A stretch of 64,000 nucleotides of DNA, taken from an uncultured Collinsella sp. (GTDB taxonomy: Bacteria; Actinomycetota; Coriobacteriia; Coriobacteriales; Coriobacteriaceae). The notes beneath the pieces are model-generated. The model was not told where the DNA came from. It saw only the letters and a list, made by a program, of their open reading frames with translations, and searched no databases. A program made the position numbers and the translations under genes. The stretch lies in contig UQPF01000004.1 of assembly GCA_900542905.1 (NCBI GenBank), positions 1 to 64,000 on the forward strand. Reading direction: 5' to 3'. Below, piece after piece: positions 34,698 to 42,777 of the stretch (position 1 is its first letter; every line of letters starts with the position of its first letter).

Positions 34698-36260
34698 ATG
34701 CACCATTCGGATTCCGCGACCGTGACCACGGTCGATACGCTTGCCAAGCTTCTCGACGTGTGCGGCGAGCTGTGCGCATCAGAGCAGGTTGACGAGCGTG
34801 CCGTGACCGGCTGCTCGTTTGATTCGCGCGTGGTCTCGGCAGGTGACGTATTCTTTTGCAAAGGTGCTGCCTTTAAGCCCGCGTTTTTGAGCATGGCGCT
34901 CGATGCGGGCGCCGTCGCATTTGTGTGCGAGGAGTCGCTGGTCGAGTCTCTGGAGCCGCTGGCGAAGGAGAGCGGTGCTGCGATGCTGGTTGTTGATAGT
35001 GTTCGCACGGCCATGGCCCTGTTGCCGCCGGAGGTCTACGACCGTCCCGACCACGACGTCAAGATCGTGGGCATCACCGGCACCAAGGGAAAGACCACGG
35101 CCGCTTTTATGCTCCAGTCGATTATCAAAGCGGCGGGCGAGTCCTGCGGCATGATCGGCTCGGTGAGTACCGACGATGGTATCGAGTGCTACGAGAGCAC
35201 CAATACTACGCCCGAGGCCCCCGAGGTCTGGCGCCATATCGCCAACTGCCGCACGTCCGGTCGCCAGTCCATGGTCATGGAGGTCTCGAGCCAGGCGCTC
35301 AAGTATCAACGCGTCGAGAATCTGCCGTTTGACGTGGCGTGCTTCCTCAACATCGGCCGCGACCACATCTCGCCGATTGAACACCCCACGTTTGAGGATT
35401 ATTTTGAGAGCAAACTCAGGATCTTTGACCAGGCAAAGACCGCCGTGGTGAATCTGGGCACCGAAGAGGCCGACCGTGTGCTGGAGGCAGCGTCGACGGC
35501 CGATCGCTTGGTGACCGTTGGCGTCGAGCATCCCGAGGCGAGCCTGTGGGCAAGCGACGTACGCATGGTCGGCTTTAGCATCGAGTTCAACTTGCATGGC
35601 CTGTGTGCCGACGAGTCCGAGATGGGGGAGAAGGTCCTGCTGGGCATCGCGGGCGACTTTAACGTGGAAAACGCGCTGGTCGCTATCGCCGCTGCGCGCG
35701 AGATCGGCATCGGTATCGAGGCTATCAAGAAGGGCCTCTCCAAACTGCGTGTGCCGGGCCGTATGGAGGTCGTGGAGTCGAAGGACGGCCGCGTGATTTG
35801 CGTTGTCGACTATGCGCACAACCAGCTTTCGTTCCGTTCGCTTTTCTCGTCGGTGAAGCGCGCGTTTCCCGCTAGCCCCGTCATTGCGCTGTTTGGCGCT
35901 GCCGGCGGCAAGGCGCAGGAGCGCCGCGAGCAGCTTCCGCGCGAGGCCGCACCGTATTCCGACCTGATGATCTTTGCCAACGAGGATCCAGCTCACGAGG
36001 ACCCGATGAAGGTCTGTCGCGAGCTTGCCGAGCATGTTCCCGACGATACGCCGAACAAGATCATCCTCGACCGCGAAGCCGCTGTGCATGCGGCGTTCAA
36101 GGCGGCGCGCGAGGAGTACGTCAACCCCGATGCTCCCACCATTGTCTTGCTGCTGGCAAAGGGTGACGAGGAGCTCATGCACGTGGGCGACGAGTTCGTG
36201 CCCATCGAGAGCGACCTTTCGTTGGCCAATCGCCTGATCGATGTTACTCAGTTTGACTAA
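34698..36260 (+). CDS. murE: UDP-N-acetylmuramyl-tripeptide synthetase (MurE type)
   Basis: Adds the third amino acid to the UDP-MurNAc-dipeptide in peptidoglycan synthesis. The 520-residue ligase has the ATP loop GITGTKGKTT (about residues 124-133), the STNTTPEAPEVWRH substrate motif, and the SSQALKY carbamylated-lysine neighbourhood. The C-terminal domain shows FANEDPAHEDP (near residue 428) where meso-diaminopimelate-adding MurE has DNPR. The missing arginine motif suggests another third residue such as Lys or Orn. GAAAGG precedes the ATG. It heads a run of same-strand genes to dtd. Confidence 0.88.
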   Translation: MHHSDSATVTTVDTLAKLLDVCGELCASEQVDERAVTGCSFDSRVVSAGDVFFCKGAAFKPAFLSMALDAGAVAFVCEESLVESLEPLAKESGAAMLVVDSVRTAMALLPPEVYDRPDHDVKIVGITGTKGKTTAAFMLQSIIKAAGESCGMIGSVSTDDGIECYESTNTTPEAPEVWRHIANCRTSGRQSMVMEVSSQALKYQRVENLPFDVACFLNIGRDHISPIEHPTFEDYFESKLRIFDQAKTAVVNLGTEEADRVLEAASTADRLVTVGVEHPEASLWASDVRMVGFSIEFNLHGLCADESEMGEKVLLGIAGDFNVENALVAIAAAREIGIGIEAIKKGLSKLRVPGRMEVVESKDGRVICVVDYAHNQLSFRSLFSSVKRAFPASPVIALFGAAGGKAQERREQLPREAAPYSDLMIFANEDPAHEDPMKVCRELAEHVPDDTPNKIILDREAAVHAAFKAAREEYVNPDAPTIVLLLAKGDEELMHVGDEFVPIESDLSLANRLIDVTQFD

Positions 36261-36269
36261 TGAACCATG

Positions 36270-36302
36270 ATGGCGGCGGCGCCCTGAGTGCGCTGTCGCC
36301 AT
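36270..36302 (+). terminator. hairpin after murE
   Basis: ATGGCGGCGGCGC (36270-36282) pairs with GCGCTGTCGCCAT (36290-36302) with two wobbles. No T-run follows, so it may not terminate; it could stabilise the murE transcript end. Confidence 0.45.
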
Positions 36303-36367
36303 AAGCGTGTTCCCTCAATCAAAACATGCCGTCCAAGTCCAAACCCTTCTACGTAAACGGAGTAACC

Positions 36368-37279
36368 ATGTCCCACAATACCCTGCCGACCGTTGCCGAG
36401 CTTTCGGGCGAGATGCGCGAGCGCTTGGCCACGGTCAAGTACGTCTTTACCGACCTGGATGCCACGATGCTTGCACCCGGCTCGTGCGTGCTACGCGACA
36501 ACGACGGCAACCCCTCGACCAAACTCGTCGAGGCCGTCGTGGCGCTCGCTCGCGCTGGTATTCAGGTGGTTCCCACCTCGGGCCGCAACCGTACCATGAT
36601 CCACGAGGACGCGCGCGTGCTCGGCCTCAACTCCTACATCGGCGAGATGGGCGGCCTGGTCATGTACGACCTCAAAGCCAACGATTGGGAGTATCTGACC
36701 GGCGACATGCCCTACGACCCCTCTTGCGGCCTCACGCCGCACCAGGTGATCGAGCAGACCGGCGTGTGCGAGAAGATCCTCGCCCGCTGGCCGCACAAGA
36801 TCGAGTATCACAACGACATGTCGACCGGCTACAAGTACCGTGAGGTCACCGTCGGCATGCGCGGCGATGTGCCCGACGATGAGGTTCAGGCCATCCTGGA
36901 CGAGGCCGGCTGCGGTCTGATCTGGGCTTGCAACGGCCATCTGACGCATCTGTCCAAGCCGACGACGCTCGAGCTCGATCGCGTCGAGGACGGTCGCGCA
37001 TTCAATATCAACCCCGCGGGCCTCAACAAAGGCGTCGCCATTGCGCGCTTCTGCGAGCACCTGGGGATCGAGCGCGAGGAGACGCTCGCGCTCGGCGATT
37101 CCGAGTCCGACTTCTACATGGCCGATCACGTGGGCACGTTCTGCCTGGTCGAGAATGGCCTGACGAGCGCCGGCGCGCCCGAGTTCCTGGCTGCCTGCGA
37201 GAACGCTTTCGTTACGCGCGGCAAAATTGTCGACGGTTGGGCGGCGACGGCAGAGCTGCTGGTCGCGGCGCGTTCGTAG
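36368..37279 (+). CDS. HAD superfamily hydrolase (Cof-type phosphatase)
   Basis: A 303-residue phosphatase of the HAD IIB/Cof group. Motif 1 is FTDLDATML (DxDxT with Ala for the common Gly), motif 2 lies in VPTSGRNRTM, and motif 4 is LALGDSESDFYMA with the LNKGVAI segment before it. Members dephosphorylate sugar phosphates, FMN or cofactors, and the substrate cannot be assigned. ATG 36368 has CGGAG upstream; the alternative ATG at 36326 does not. It lies between murE and murI but shows no specific wall-related sign. Confidence 0.85.
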   Translation: MSHNTLPTVAELSGEMRERLATVKYVFTDLDATMLAPGSCVLRDNDGNPSTKLVEAVVALARAGIQVVPTSGRNRTMIHEDARVLGLNSYIGEMGGLVMYDLKANDWEYLTGDMPYDPSCGLTPHQVIEQTGVCEKILARWPHKIEYHNDMSTGYKYREVTVGMRGDVPDDEVQAILDEAGCGLIWACNGHLTHLSKPTTLELDRVEDGRAFNINPAGLNKGVAIARFCEHLGIEREETLALGDSESDFYMADHVGTFCLVENGLTSAGAPEFLAACENAFVTRGKIVDGWAATAELLVAARS

Positions 37280-37330
37280 CGCGGCGTCGCTGCACTTGGA
37301 CATGTCTTTTCGAGAGAGACTGGTGAGGTA

Positions 37331-38215
37331 ATGTCCGATATCGAGAATCCGGCAGGCGACACGCGCCCGATTGGCGTGTTCGATTCTGGTTTGGGCGGTC
37401 TGACGGTTGCGCGCGCGATTGCGACGGCGCTGCCGCACGAGTCCGTCTACTACTTTGGCGACACCAAGCGCTGCCCCTACGGCACGCGCACCGAGGATGA
37501 AGTGCGCTCGTTTGCGCTGCAGGCGGGTCGTTGGCTTTCGAAGCACGACGTCAAGATTATGGTCATCGCCTGCAACACGGCGACCGCTGCGGCCTTGCGT
37601 TTGGCCCAGCAGGTGCTCGACGTTCCCGTGATCGGCGTGATCGCGCCGGGTGCCCGTGCAGCAATCAACAGCACGCGTACGCGTCGCGTGGGCGTGCTCG
37701 CTACCAACCTCACTATTCGCTCGGGCGCCTACACGCGCGCCATTCAGGATCTAGATGCCGGCGTCGATGTATACGGCTGTCCTGCCTCGAGCTTTGTCGA
37801 GGTTGTCGAACACGAGCTCGCCTCGGGTGCACATCTGCAGGAACAGTGGCTTGAGAACGAGGACATCTTCGATACGCCTGCCGTGCGTGCGCTGGTGGGT
37901 GCCACGGTTGAGCCGCTACGCGACCACGGTATCGATACCGTGGTGCTCGGCTGTACGCATTTCCCGCTGTTGGTGGGACCTATCCGGCATGCGCTGGGGC
38001 CTGGGGTGCGCGTCGTGAGTTCCGCCGAGGAGACCACACGCGAGCTGACCGATATCCTCACGCGCCGCGAGCAGCTGGCGGGCGACGCCGCCGAGCCGCA
38101 GCATCGTTTTGCCACGACGGCCGATAACATTGCCGAGTTTGCGGTGGCGGGCAGCTTTATCTTTGGTCAGCCGCTCAAGAGCATCGAACATATCGATATC
38201 GATGAGCTGAAATAG
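37331..38215 (+). CDS. murI: glutamate racemase
   Basis: Makes D-glutamate for peptidoglycan. The 294-residue protein has the family order GVFDSGLGGLTV (catalytic Asp region), YFGDTKRCPYGTR, the first catalytic cysteine in IACNTATAAAL (near residue 80) and the second in LGCTHFPLL (near 211). It sits two genes after murE, so wall-precursor genes are grouped. GAGAGACTGGTGAGG precedes the ATG. The last ~25 residues (AVAGSFIFGQPLKSIEHIDI) include the usual late segment seen in actinobacterial MurI. Confidence 0.95.
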   Translation: MSDIENPAGDTRPIGVFDSGLGGLTVARAIATALPHESVYYFGDTKRCPYGTRTEDEVRSFALQAGRWLSKHDVKIMVIACNTATAAALRLAQQVLDVPVIGVIAPGARAAINSTRTRRVGVLATNLTIRSGAYTRAIQDLDAGVDVYGCPASSFVEVVEHELASGAHLQEQWLENEDIFDTPAVRALVGATVEPLRDHGIDTVVLGCTHFPLLVGPIRHALGPGVRVVSSAEETTRELTDILTRREQLAGDAAEPQHRFATTADNIAEFAVAGSFIFGQPLKSIEHIDIDELK

Positions 38216-38269
38216 ATGTAAGGCAGCCGCCAAAGCCTTCGCCACATATTTTGCCGAAAGGATATTTCT

Positions 38270-38995
38270 ATGGAGTACATGCAGGTCAACCGCGCCAACG
38301 GCCGCGCCGCCAACGAGTTGCGCCCCGTTAAGCTCACCCGTGGCGTCATGAAGCACGCCCACGGCTCGTGTTTGGCCGAGTTCGGTGACACGCGCGTGCT
38401 GTGCGCCGCCACTATCGAGGAGGGCGTGCCGGGCTGGCGAAAGGGAGCTAAGGCCGGCTGGGTGACCGCGGAATACGCCATGCTGCCGGCGTCGACCGGC
38501 AAGCGCTGCAAGCGCGAGCACGCCAACCGCAAGGGTCGCTCCATGGAGATCGAGCGCCTCATTGGCCGCAGCCTGCGTACCGTCGTCAACATGAAGGCGC
38601 TCGGCGAGTACACCGTCACCGTCGACTGCGATGTGATTCAGGCCGATGGCGGCACGCGTACAGCGAGCATCACCGGCGCCTGGGTGGCGCTGCACGACGC
38701 CCTCGCCATGTGGGTCGAGGCGGGCAAGATCGAGCGCATCCCGCTTACCGGCCAGGTGGCTGCCATCTCTATGGGCGTTGTCGACGGCAATACGCTGCTT
38801 GACCTCGATTATTCCGAGGACAGTCATGCCGAGGTCGACATGAACCTCGTCGCCACCGATACCGGTGAGATGATCGAGCTCCAGGGCACCGGCGAGCAGG
38901 CGCCCTTCGACCGCAAACGCCTCAACGCCCTGCTTGACCTGGGTGACAAGGGTGTCGCCGAGCTCATCGAGCTTCAGCGCCAAGCCATCGCCTAA
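38270..38995 (+). CDS. rph: ribonuclease PH
   Basis: A phosphate-dependent 3'-5' exoribonuclease that trims tRNA precursors. The 241-residue protein carries VLCAATIEEGVPGW, AEYAMLPASTGKR, the highly conserved RKGRSMEIERLIGRSLR and DCDVIQADGGTRTASITGA motifs. Its length and order are canonical. Clustering of murI, rph and rdgB is common in Gram-positive genomes. AAAGGA precedes the ATG. A GGGACAGG-type hairpin begins exactly at its stop codon. Confidence 0.97.
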   Translation: MEYMQVNRANGRAANELRPVKLTRGVMKHAHGSCLAEFGDTRVLCAATIEEGVPGWRKGAKAGWVTAEYAMLPASTGKRCKREHANRKGRSMEIERLIGRSLRTVVNMKALGEYTVTVDCDVIQADGGTRTASITGAWVALHDALAMWVEAGKIERIPLTGQVAAISMGVVDGNTLLDLDYSEDSHAEVDMNLVATDTGEMIELQGTGEQAPFDRKRLNALLDLGDKGVAELIELQRQAIA

Positions 38996-39029
38996 CCTGC
39001 CAAAAAGGGACAGGTTTATTTTGGTAGGT
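38996..39029. repeat. GGGACAGG-loop hairpin, copy C
   Basis: CCTGCCAAAA (38996-39005) pairs with TTTTGGTAGG (39019-39028, one wobble) around AGGGACAGGTTTA. It begins immediately after the TAA of rph. It continues with GGTTTTATCTGC as in copy B. Confidence 0.88.
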
Positions 39030-39136
39030 TTTATCTGCTGAAATGCTGCGTTGAAAGGTCCGATCGCCTGAGAGGGGAGAGGTCAAGTGCCCAAACGCCC
39101 CTCACGCGGCTTGCTATAGAGACAAGGAGGCCAGTC

Positions 39137-39778
39137 ATGGCACTTGAGAAGATTGACATCGACACCCTCGACCCGGCGGCGACCATCGTCGTGGCAACCG
39201 GAAACGCTCATAAGCTCACCGAGATCGAGGCCATTTTGGGCAAGGTCATGCCCGAGGTGCGCTTTGTGGCGCTCGGCCAGCTGGGTGATTTTGAGGATCC
39301 CGAGGAAAACGGCACGACGTTTTTGGAGAACGCCATCATCAAGGCCCAAGCCGCGGTTGAGGAGACGGGCCTTATGGCCATTGCCGACGATTCGGGCTTG
39401 GTCGTCGACGCGCTGGACGGTGAGCCCGGTGTGTATAGCGCGCGCTATGCGGGCGTGCACGGCGACGATGCCGCCAACAACGCCAAGCTTCTCGTTAACC
39501 TGGAAGGCGTGGCAGATGAGGACCGCACCGCGCGCTTTATGAGCGTCGTCGCGCTCATCGACACGGACGGTCTGGTTACCTATGGCGAGGGCGCCTGCGA
39601 GGGCGTTATCGCGCACGAGGGCCGCGGCGACCATGGTTTTGGCTATGACCCGCTGTTCCTGCCGGTCGACACGCCGGGCAAGACCATGGCCGAGCTGACG
39701 GCTGACGAGAAGAACGCCATCAGCCATCGTTTCCACGCGCTCGAGCATCTGTCCGCCAAGCTGACGGGCGAGGAGTAG
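39137..39778 (+). CDS. rdgB: XTP/dITP diphosphatase (non-canonical purine NTP pyrophosphatase)
   Basis: Removes inosine and xanthosine triphosphates from the nucleotide pool. The 213-residue Ham1/RdgB protein has the signature ATGNAHKLTEI, GTTFLENAIIKAQAA, ADDSGLVVDALDGEPGVYSARYAG and GFGYDPLFLP. The 13 residues before the first strand (MALEKIDIDTLDP) are a little more than usual. AAGGAGG precedes the ATG. It is followed by dtd after 3 bases, so the two are surely co-transcribed quality-control genes. Confidence 0.96.
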   Translation: MALEKIDIDTLDPAATIVVATGNAHKLTEIEAILGKVMPEVRFVALGQLGDFEDPEENGTTFLENAIIKAQAAVEETGLMAIADDSGLVVDALDGEPGVYSARYAGVHGDDAANNAKLLVNLEGVADEDRTARFMSVVALIDTDGLVTYGEGACEGVIAHEGRGDHGFGYDPLFLPVDTPGKTMAELTADEKNAISHRFHALEHLSAKLTGEE

Positions 39779-39781
39779 GCC

Positions 39782-40228
39782 ATGCGTGCGGTGGTGCAGC
39801 GCGTGCTCAACGCCGGCGTGACGGTCGACGGCGAGTGCGTGGGCCGCATTGGACGCGGCTACCTGGTGCTGCTGGGTGTGGGCCATGGCGATACGCGTGC
39901 CGAGGCCGACAAGCTGTGGGGCAAGCTCCGCGGGCTGCGTATCAACGAGGACGAGAACGGCAAGACCAATCTGGCACTTGCCGATGTCGACGGCGAGGTG
40001 CTCGTGGTGTCGCAGTTCACGCTGTTCGCCGACTGCCGCCACGGTCGCCGCCCATCGTTTACGGATGCCGGCGCACCCGATGTTGCCAACGAGCTCTACG
40101 AGTACTTCCTGACGCTTGTGCACGAGGACGTTGAGCATGTGGCGCACGGTATCTTTGGCGCCGACATGAAGGTCGACCTGGTCAACGACGGCCCATTCAC
40201 CATCGTCTTGGACACCGACAACCTTTAG
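39782..40228 (+). CDS. dtd: D-aminoacyl-tRNA deacylase
   Basis: Hydrolyses D-aminoacyl-tRNAs (and glycyl-tRNA-Ala in the family). The 148-residue protein has MRAVVQRVLNAGVTVDG at the start, the SQFTLFADCRHGRRPSF active-site motif and an ending NDGPFTIVLDT that contains the family's GP-type cis-proline region (NGPFT here as DGPFT). Length is typical. It overlaps no gene but follows rdgB by 3 bases, and a perfect hairpin follows its stop. Confidence 0.96.
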   Translation: MRAVVQRVLNAGVTVDGECVGRIGRGYLVLLGVGHGDTRAEADKLWGKLRGLRINEDENGKTNLALADVDGEVLVVSQFTLFADCRHGRRPSFTDAGAPDVANELYEYFLTLVHEDVEHVAHGIFGADMKVDLVNDGPFTIVLDTDNL

Positions 40229-40256
40229 GTTACGCGGTTTTACCAAACCGCGTAAC
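40229..40256 (+). terminator. hairpin after dtd
   Basis: A perfect 12-bp stem, GTTACGCGGTTT (40229-40240) with AAACCGCGTAAC (40245-40256), and a 4-base loop. It has no T-run, so its efficiency is uncertain. It starts the base after the stop codon. Confidence 0.65.
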
Positions 40257-40314
40257 AACTGGTCATGCGAGGTTGTCGTCTGGTACGTATTCGAGACCGG
40301 GCTTTTTTAGCTAC

Positions 40315-40344
40315 TTGCGTATGGCCACAACAGGGTGCTATAGT
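40315..40344 (+). promoter_or_regulatory. promoter of the veg-ispE unit
   Basis: TTGCGT (40315-40320) and TATAGT (40339-40344) are separated by 18 bases, and a TGC immediately precedes the -10. Confidence 0.62.
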
Positions 40345-40364
40345 ATTAGAGTTTTGTCTATCTT

Positions 40365-40386
40365 AGGGGTATTGTCCCCTTTTTGA
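40365..40386 (+). terminator. small terminator-like hairpin in the veg leader
   Basis: AGGGG-TATTGT-CCCCT followed by T residues to 40385. It lies between the promoter and the veg start, so it would cause partial termination or act in attenuation. The stem is only 5 bp. Confidence 0.4.
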
Positions 40387-40411
40387 ATTGCACCTTCTGG
40401 AGGCCCTGTTC

Positions 40412-40708
40412 ATGGAAGAGATGGAAGTCAATCACGTCGACGACATCCACGAGAAGCTGACCGATATGGTGGGCGATCGCGTCAAGGTGAAGGCCAACAT
40501 GGGCCGTACCCGCGTCGTCGAGCGCATGGGCACCATCAAGAGCGTCCACCCGGCCGTCTTCATTGTCGAGGTTGACGAGCGTCGCGGCCGCAAGTCGCGT
40601 CAGTCCTACCAGTACATCGATGTCCTCACCGGCCAGGTCGAGCTGTTCGACCCCGAGAGCGGCGAGCATATCTTTACCCCGCTCGGCAATCAGCTCGAGG
40701 AGCATTAA
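40412..40708 (+). CDS. veg: Veg family protein
   Basis: A 98-residue protein matching Veg (DUF1021): RVKVKANMGRTRVVERMGTI, then HPAVFIVEV and QSYQYIDVLTGQVELF. Bacillus Veg influences biofilm formation, and in many Gram-positives it lies just before ispE, as here. It has about 10 extra residues at each end (an acidic start and a Glu-rich end). CTGGAGG precedes the ATG at 40412. It is separated from ispE by 2 bases. Confidence 0.85.
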   Translation: MEEMEVNHVDDIHEKLTDMVGDRVKVKANMGRTRVVERMGTIKSVHPAVFIVEVDERRGRKSRQSYQYIDVLTGQVELFDPESGEHIFTPLGNQLEEH

Positions 40709-40710
40709 CG

Positions 40711-41607
40711 GTGACCGATCGGTCCCTGACTCTTTCCGCGCCGGCAAAGATTAACCTCTACCTGGGGGTTCATACCGAGCGCGATGACCGCGGCTACCAC
40801 AGGGTCGATTCCCTGATGGCGGCCGTCGGTCTTTCCGATACCGTGACGGTCGCGCCGTCGCAGGCGCTGACCGTCCAGACGGTTCCGGCATCAGATTTTC
40901 CCATGCAAAAGAATACGGCGTATCGGGCTGCGGTTGCTATGGCCGAGCATTATGGTCGCGAGGCAAACGTCTGCGTGACGATTGAGAAGCGCATTCCATT
41001 GTGCGCCGGCTTGGGCGGCCCCTCGACGGATGCGGCCGCGGTCATTGTCGCCTTGGCAGAGCTCTGGGGCATTGATCGCACCGACCCAGCGCTCGACGAT
41101 ATTGCGCGGGGCATTGGTGCTGACGTCCCGTTCTTTTTGCACGCGAGTCCTGCGTTCTACGTAGGTGGGGGAGACGTGCTGGCAACTGAGTACCCCGCGC
41201 TGCCTGCGACGCCCGTCGTGCTGGTCAAGCCGCGCGAGGCAAGCGTTTCGACAATTGAAGCCTATCGACGTTTTGACGAGGCCCCGGTGCCTGCGGACAA
41301 GCCCGGCGCGATAGCTTCTGCCTTGCGTGCTGGTGATGCCGAGACGGCATATGCACTCATCCATAACAACCTTGGTGTCATTTCCGCACAGATGGAGTCG
41401 CAGATTCAAACGGTCCTCGACTGGCTGCGTAAACAGGACGGAACCGTTGCTGTAGATGTGTGCGGATCGGGTGCCTGCTCGTTTGCCATTTGCGACACCG
41501 CCGCCACGGCCGAAAGGCTTGCCGATGCTGCCCAGCAAAATGGCTGGTGGGCCTGCGCGACTGAGCTTATTCCCAACACGGTTCAAATCGACGCGCCAAA
41601 GAAATAA
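40711..41607 (+). CDS. ispE: 4-diphosphocytidyl-2-C-methyl-D-erythritol kinase
   Basis: A GHMP kinase of the non-mevalonate isoprenoid pathway. It starts at GTG 40711, giving 298 residues with APAKINLYLGV at the N-terminus, the ATP-binding loop IPLCAGLGGPSTDAAAVI (around residues 95-112, where others have GAGLGGGSSDAA) and VCGSGACSFAI near the end. ispD and ispF are 20 kb downstream, so the pathway is split but complete for these steps in the window. Confidence 0.94.
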   Translation: MTDRSLTLSAPAKINLYLGVHTERDDRGYHRVDSLMAAVGLSDTVTVAPSQALTVQTVPASDFPMQKNTAYRAAVAMAEHYGREANVCVTIEKRIPLCAGLGGPSTDAAAVIVALAELWGIDRTDPALDDIARGIGADVPFFLHASPAFYVGGGDVLATEYPALPATPVVLVKPREASVSTIEAYRRFDEAPVPADKPGAIASALRAGDAETAYALIHNNLGVISAQMESQIQTVLDWLRKQDGTVAVDVCGSGACSFAICDTAATAERLADAAQQNGWWACATELIPNTVQIDAPKK

Positions 41608-41642
41608 AAATTTCTCTAGCACGCGGCGAAAATCTTTGTTAC

Positions 41643-41648
41643 TATAGT
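41643..41648 (+). promoter_or_regulatory. -10 candidate for tRNA-Pro
   Basis: TATAGT lies 8 bases before the tRNA. No matching -35 is visible. Confidence 0.38.
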
Positions 41649-41656
41649 CGAGCTAA

Positions 41657-41733
41657 CGGGTTGTGGCTCAGTTTGGTAGAGCACTGCGTTCGGGACGCAG
41701 GGGTCGCTGGTTCAAATCCAGTCAACCCGACCA
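41657..41733 (+). tRNA. tRNA-Pro (anticodon CGG)
   Basis: A 77-base cloverleaf with acceptor CGGGTTG/CAACCCG, anticodon stem CTGCG/CGCAG, loop TTCGGGA (anticodon CGG, reading CCG codons), T arm CTGGTTCAAATCCAG and encoded 3' CCA. The C at the first position is normal for tRNA-Pro. A strong terminator follows. Confidence 0.97.
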
Positions 41734-41744
41734 GAGCATGAGGA

Positions 41745-41772
41745 GGGACCGCTTCTTGCGGTCCCTTTTTTT
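41745..41772 (+). terminator. terminator after tRNA-Pro
   Basis: GGGACCGC (41745-41752) pairs with GCGGTCCC (41758-41765) with a 5-base loop, followed by seven T. Confidence 0.93.
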
Positions 41773-41845
41773 AGCTAGTGTTGTGATACCGCGATACCCG
41801 CGGTATACTCATTCGAGCTTGTCTCGCTGTATTGTGGAGGTCTAC

Positions 41846-42121
41846 ATGTTTGGACTGAGGGCTCCTGAGCTCATCATTATTCTCGTCGTTGTCCTGATTA
41901 TCTTCGGGCCCAAGAACCTGCCGAAGCTCGGCAAGTCCCTCGGCTCTACCGTCAAGAATATCCGTGAGGGTATGGAGGGCGACGATAAGGCCGAGACCAA
42001 GCAGGCCGAGGAGGTCGTGGTCGAGCAGTCCGAGGAGGACAAGGAGATCGCTGAGCTCGAGGCCAAGCTCGCTGCTGCCAAGAAGAAGCAGGCAGAGGAC
42101 AGCGACGCGGACGCAGAGTAG
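41846..42121 (+). CDS. tatA: Sec-independent protein translocase subunit TatA/TatB
   Basis: The 91-residue pore-forming or associated subunit of the twin-arginine translocase. One membrane helix (LIIILVVVLIIFGPKNLPKLG) carries the family FGPKNLPKLGKSLG hinge, followed by an amphipathic helix and a strongly charged Glu/Lys/Ala tail. TGGAGG precedes the ATG. No tatC is in the window. TatA and TatB are hard to separate by sequence; short length favours TatA. Confidence 0.9.
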   Translation: MFGLRAPELIIILVVVLIIFGPKNLPKLGKSLGSTVKNIREGMEGDDKAETKQAEEVVVEQSEEDKEIAELEAKLAAAKKKQAEDSDADAE

Positions 42122-42146
42122 TCCCATCCCTTTGGGGTGAGCACCT

Positions 42147-42179
42147 GACCGGCTTGCCCGCAGGCTAGCCGGTCTTTTT
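42147..42179 (+). terminator. terminator after tatA
   Basis: GACCGGCT (42147-42154) pairs with AGCCGGTC (42167-42174), followed by TTTTT. Confidence 0.88.
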
Positions 42180-42227
42180 CGTTTTGTTGACAGTTGATTG
42201 TTTGATCAGAGTTGGGGAGATATCCGT

Positions 42228-42698
42228 ATGGACGCAAGCCAGATCGTACTGACCGCTGAGGGCCGCCAGAAGCTCGTCGAGGAGCTCGCCTGGCGTGAGG
42301 GCGATTACGCCAAGGAGATCGTCGAGGACATCAAGGAAGCCCGCGCGTTCGGCGACCTTTCGGAGAACTCCGAGTACGATGCCGCCAAGGACAAGCAGGC
42401 CCAGAATGCTGCTCGTATCGCCGAGATCCAGGCCATTCTTGCCAACGCTCAGGTTGCTGCCACCACGGGCGACCTGACCGTCTCCATCGGTTCCACCGTT
42501 TCGCTGATTGATCCCAACGGCGAGGTCATGGAAGTCACGCTCGTCGGTACCACCGAGACCAACTCGCTCGAGCACAAGATTTCCAACGAGTCTCCGGTCG
42601 GTCACGCCATCATTGGTCACGGCGAGGGCGATTCCGTCGAGGTCGTTACGCCTTCCGGCAAGACTCGCGTCTACACCATCGCCAAGATCGCACGCTAG
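42228..42698 (+). CDS. greA: transcription elongation factor GreA
   Basis: Rescues backtracked RNA polymerase by stimulating transcript cleavage. The 156-residue protein has the coiled-coil N-terminal domain with the acidic tip motif FGDLSENSEYDAAKDKQA (the DLSEN acidic tip) and the C-terminal FKBP-like part with NESPVGHAIIGHGEGD, in the usual positions. GGGGAG precedes the ATG at 42228. It directly precedes lysS, a frequent neighbour. Confidence 0.97.
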   Translation: MDASQIVLTAEGRQKLVEELAWREGDYAKEIVEDIKEARAFGDLSENSEYDAAKDKQAQNAARIAEIQAILANAQVAATTGDLTVSIGSTVSLIDPNGEVMEVTLVGTTETNSLEHKISNESPVGHAIIGHGEGDSVEVVTPSGKTRVYTIAKIAR

Positions 42699-42726
42699 AC
42701 CACGGTCCCGCGTAAAGGTATGTTTT

Positions 42727-42759
42727 CGCTCCCTGGGACCGAATCCTGGGGAGCGTTTT
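42727..42759 (+). terminator. terminator between greA and lysS
   Basis: CGCTCCC pairs with GGGGAGCG in a hairpin spanning 42727-42755, followed by TTTTA. It ends 18 bases before the lysS start, overlapping its leader. Confidence 0.7.
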
Positions 42760-42777
42760 AGTTTGAGGAGCTAACTT

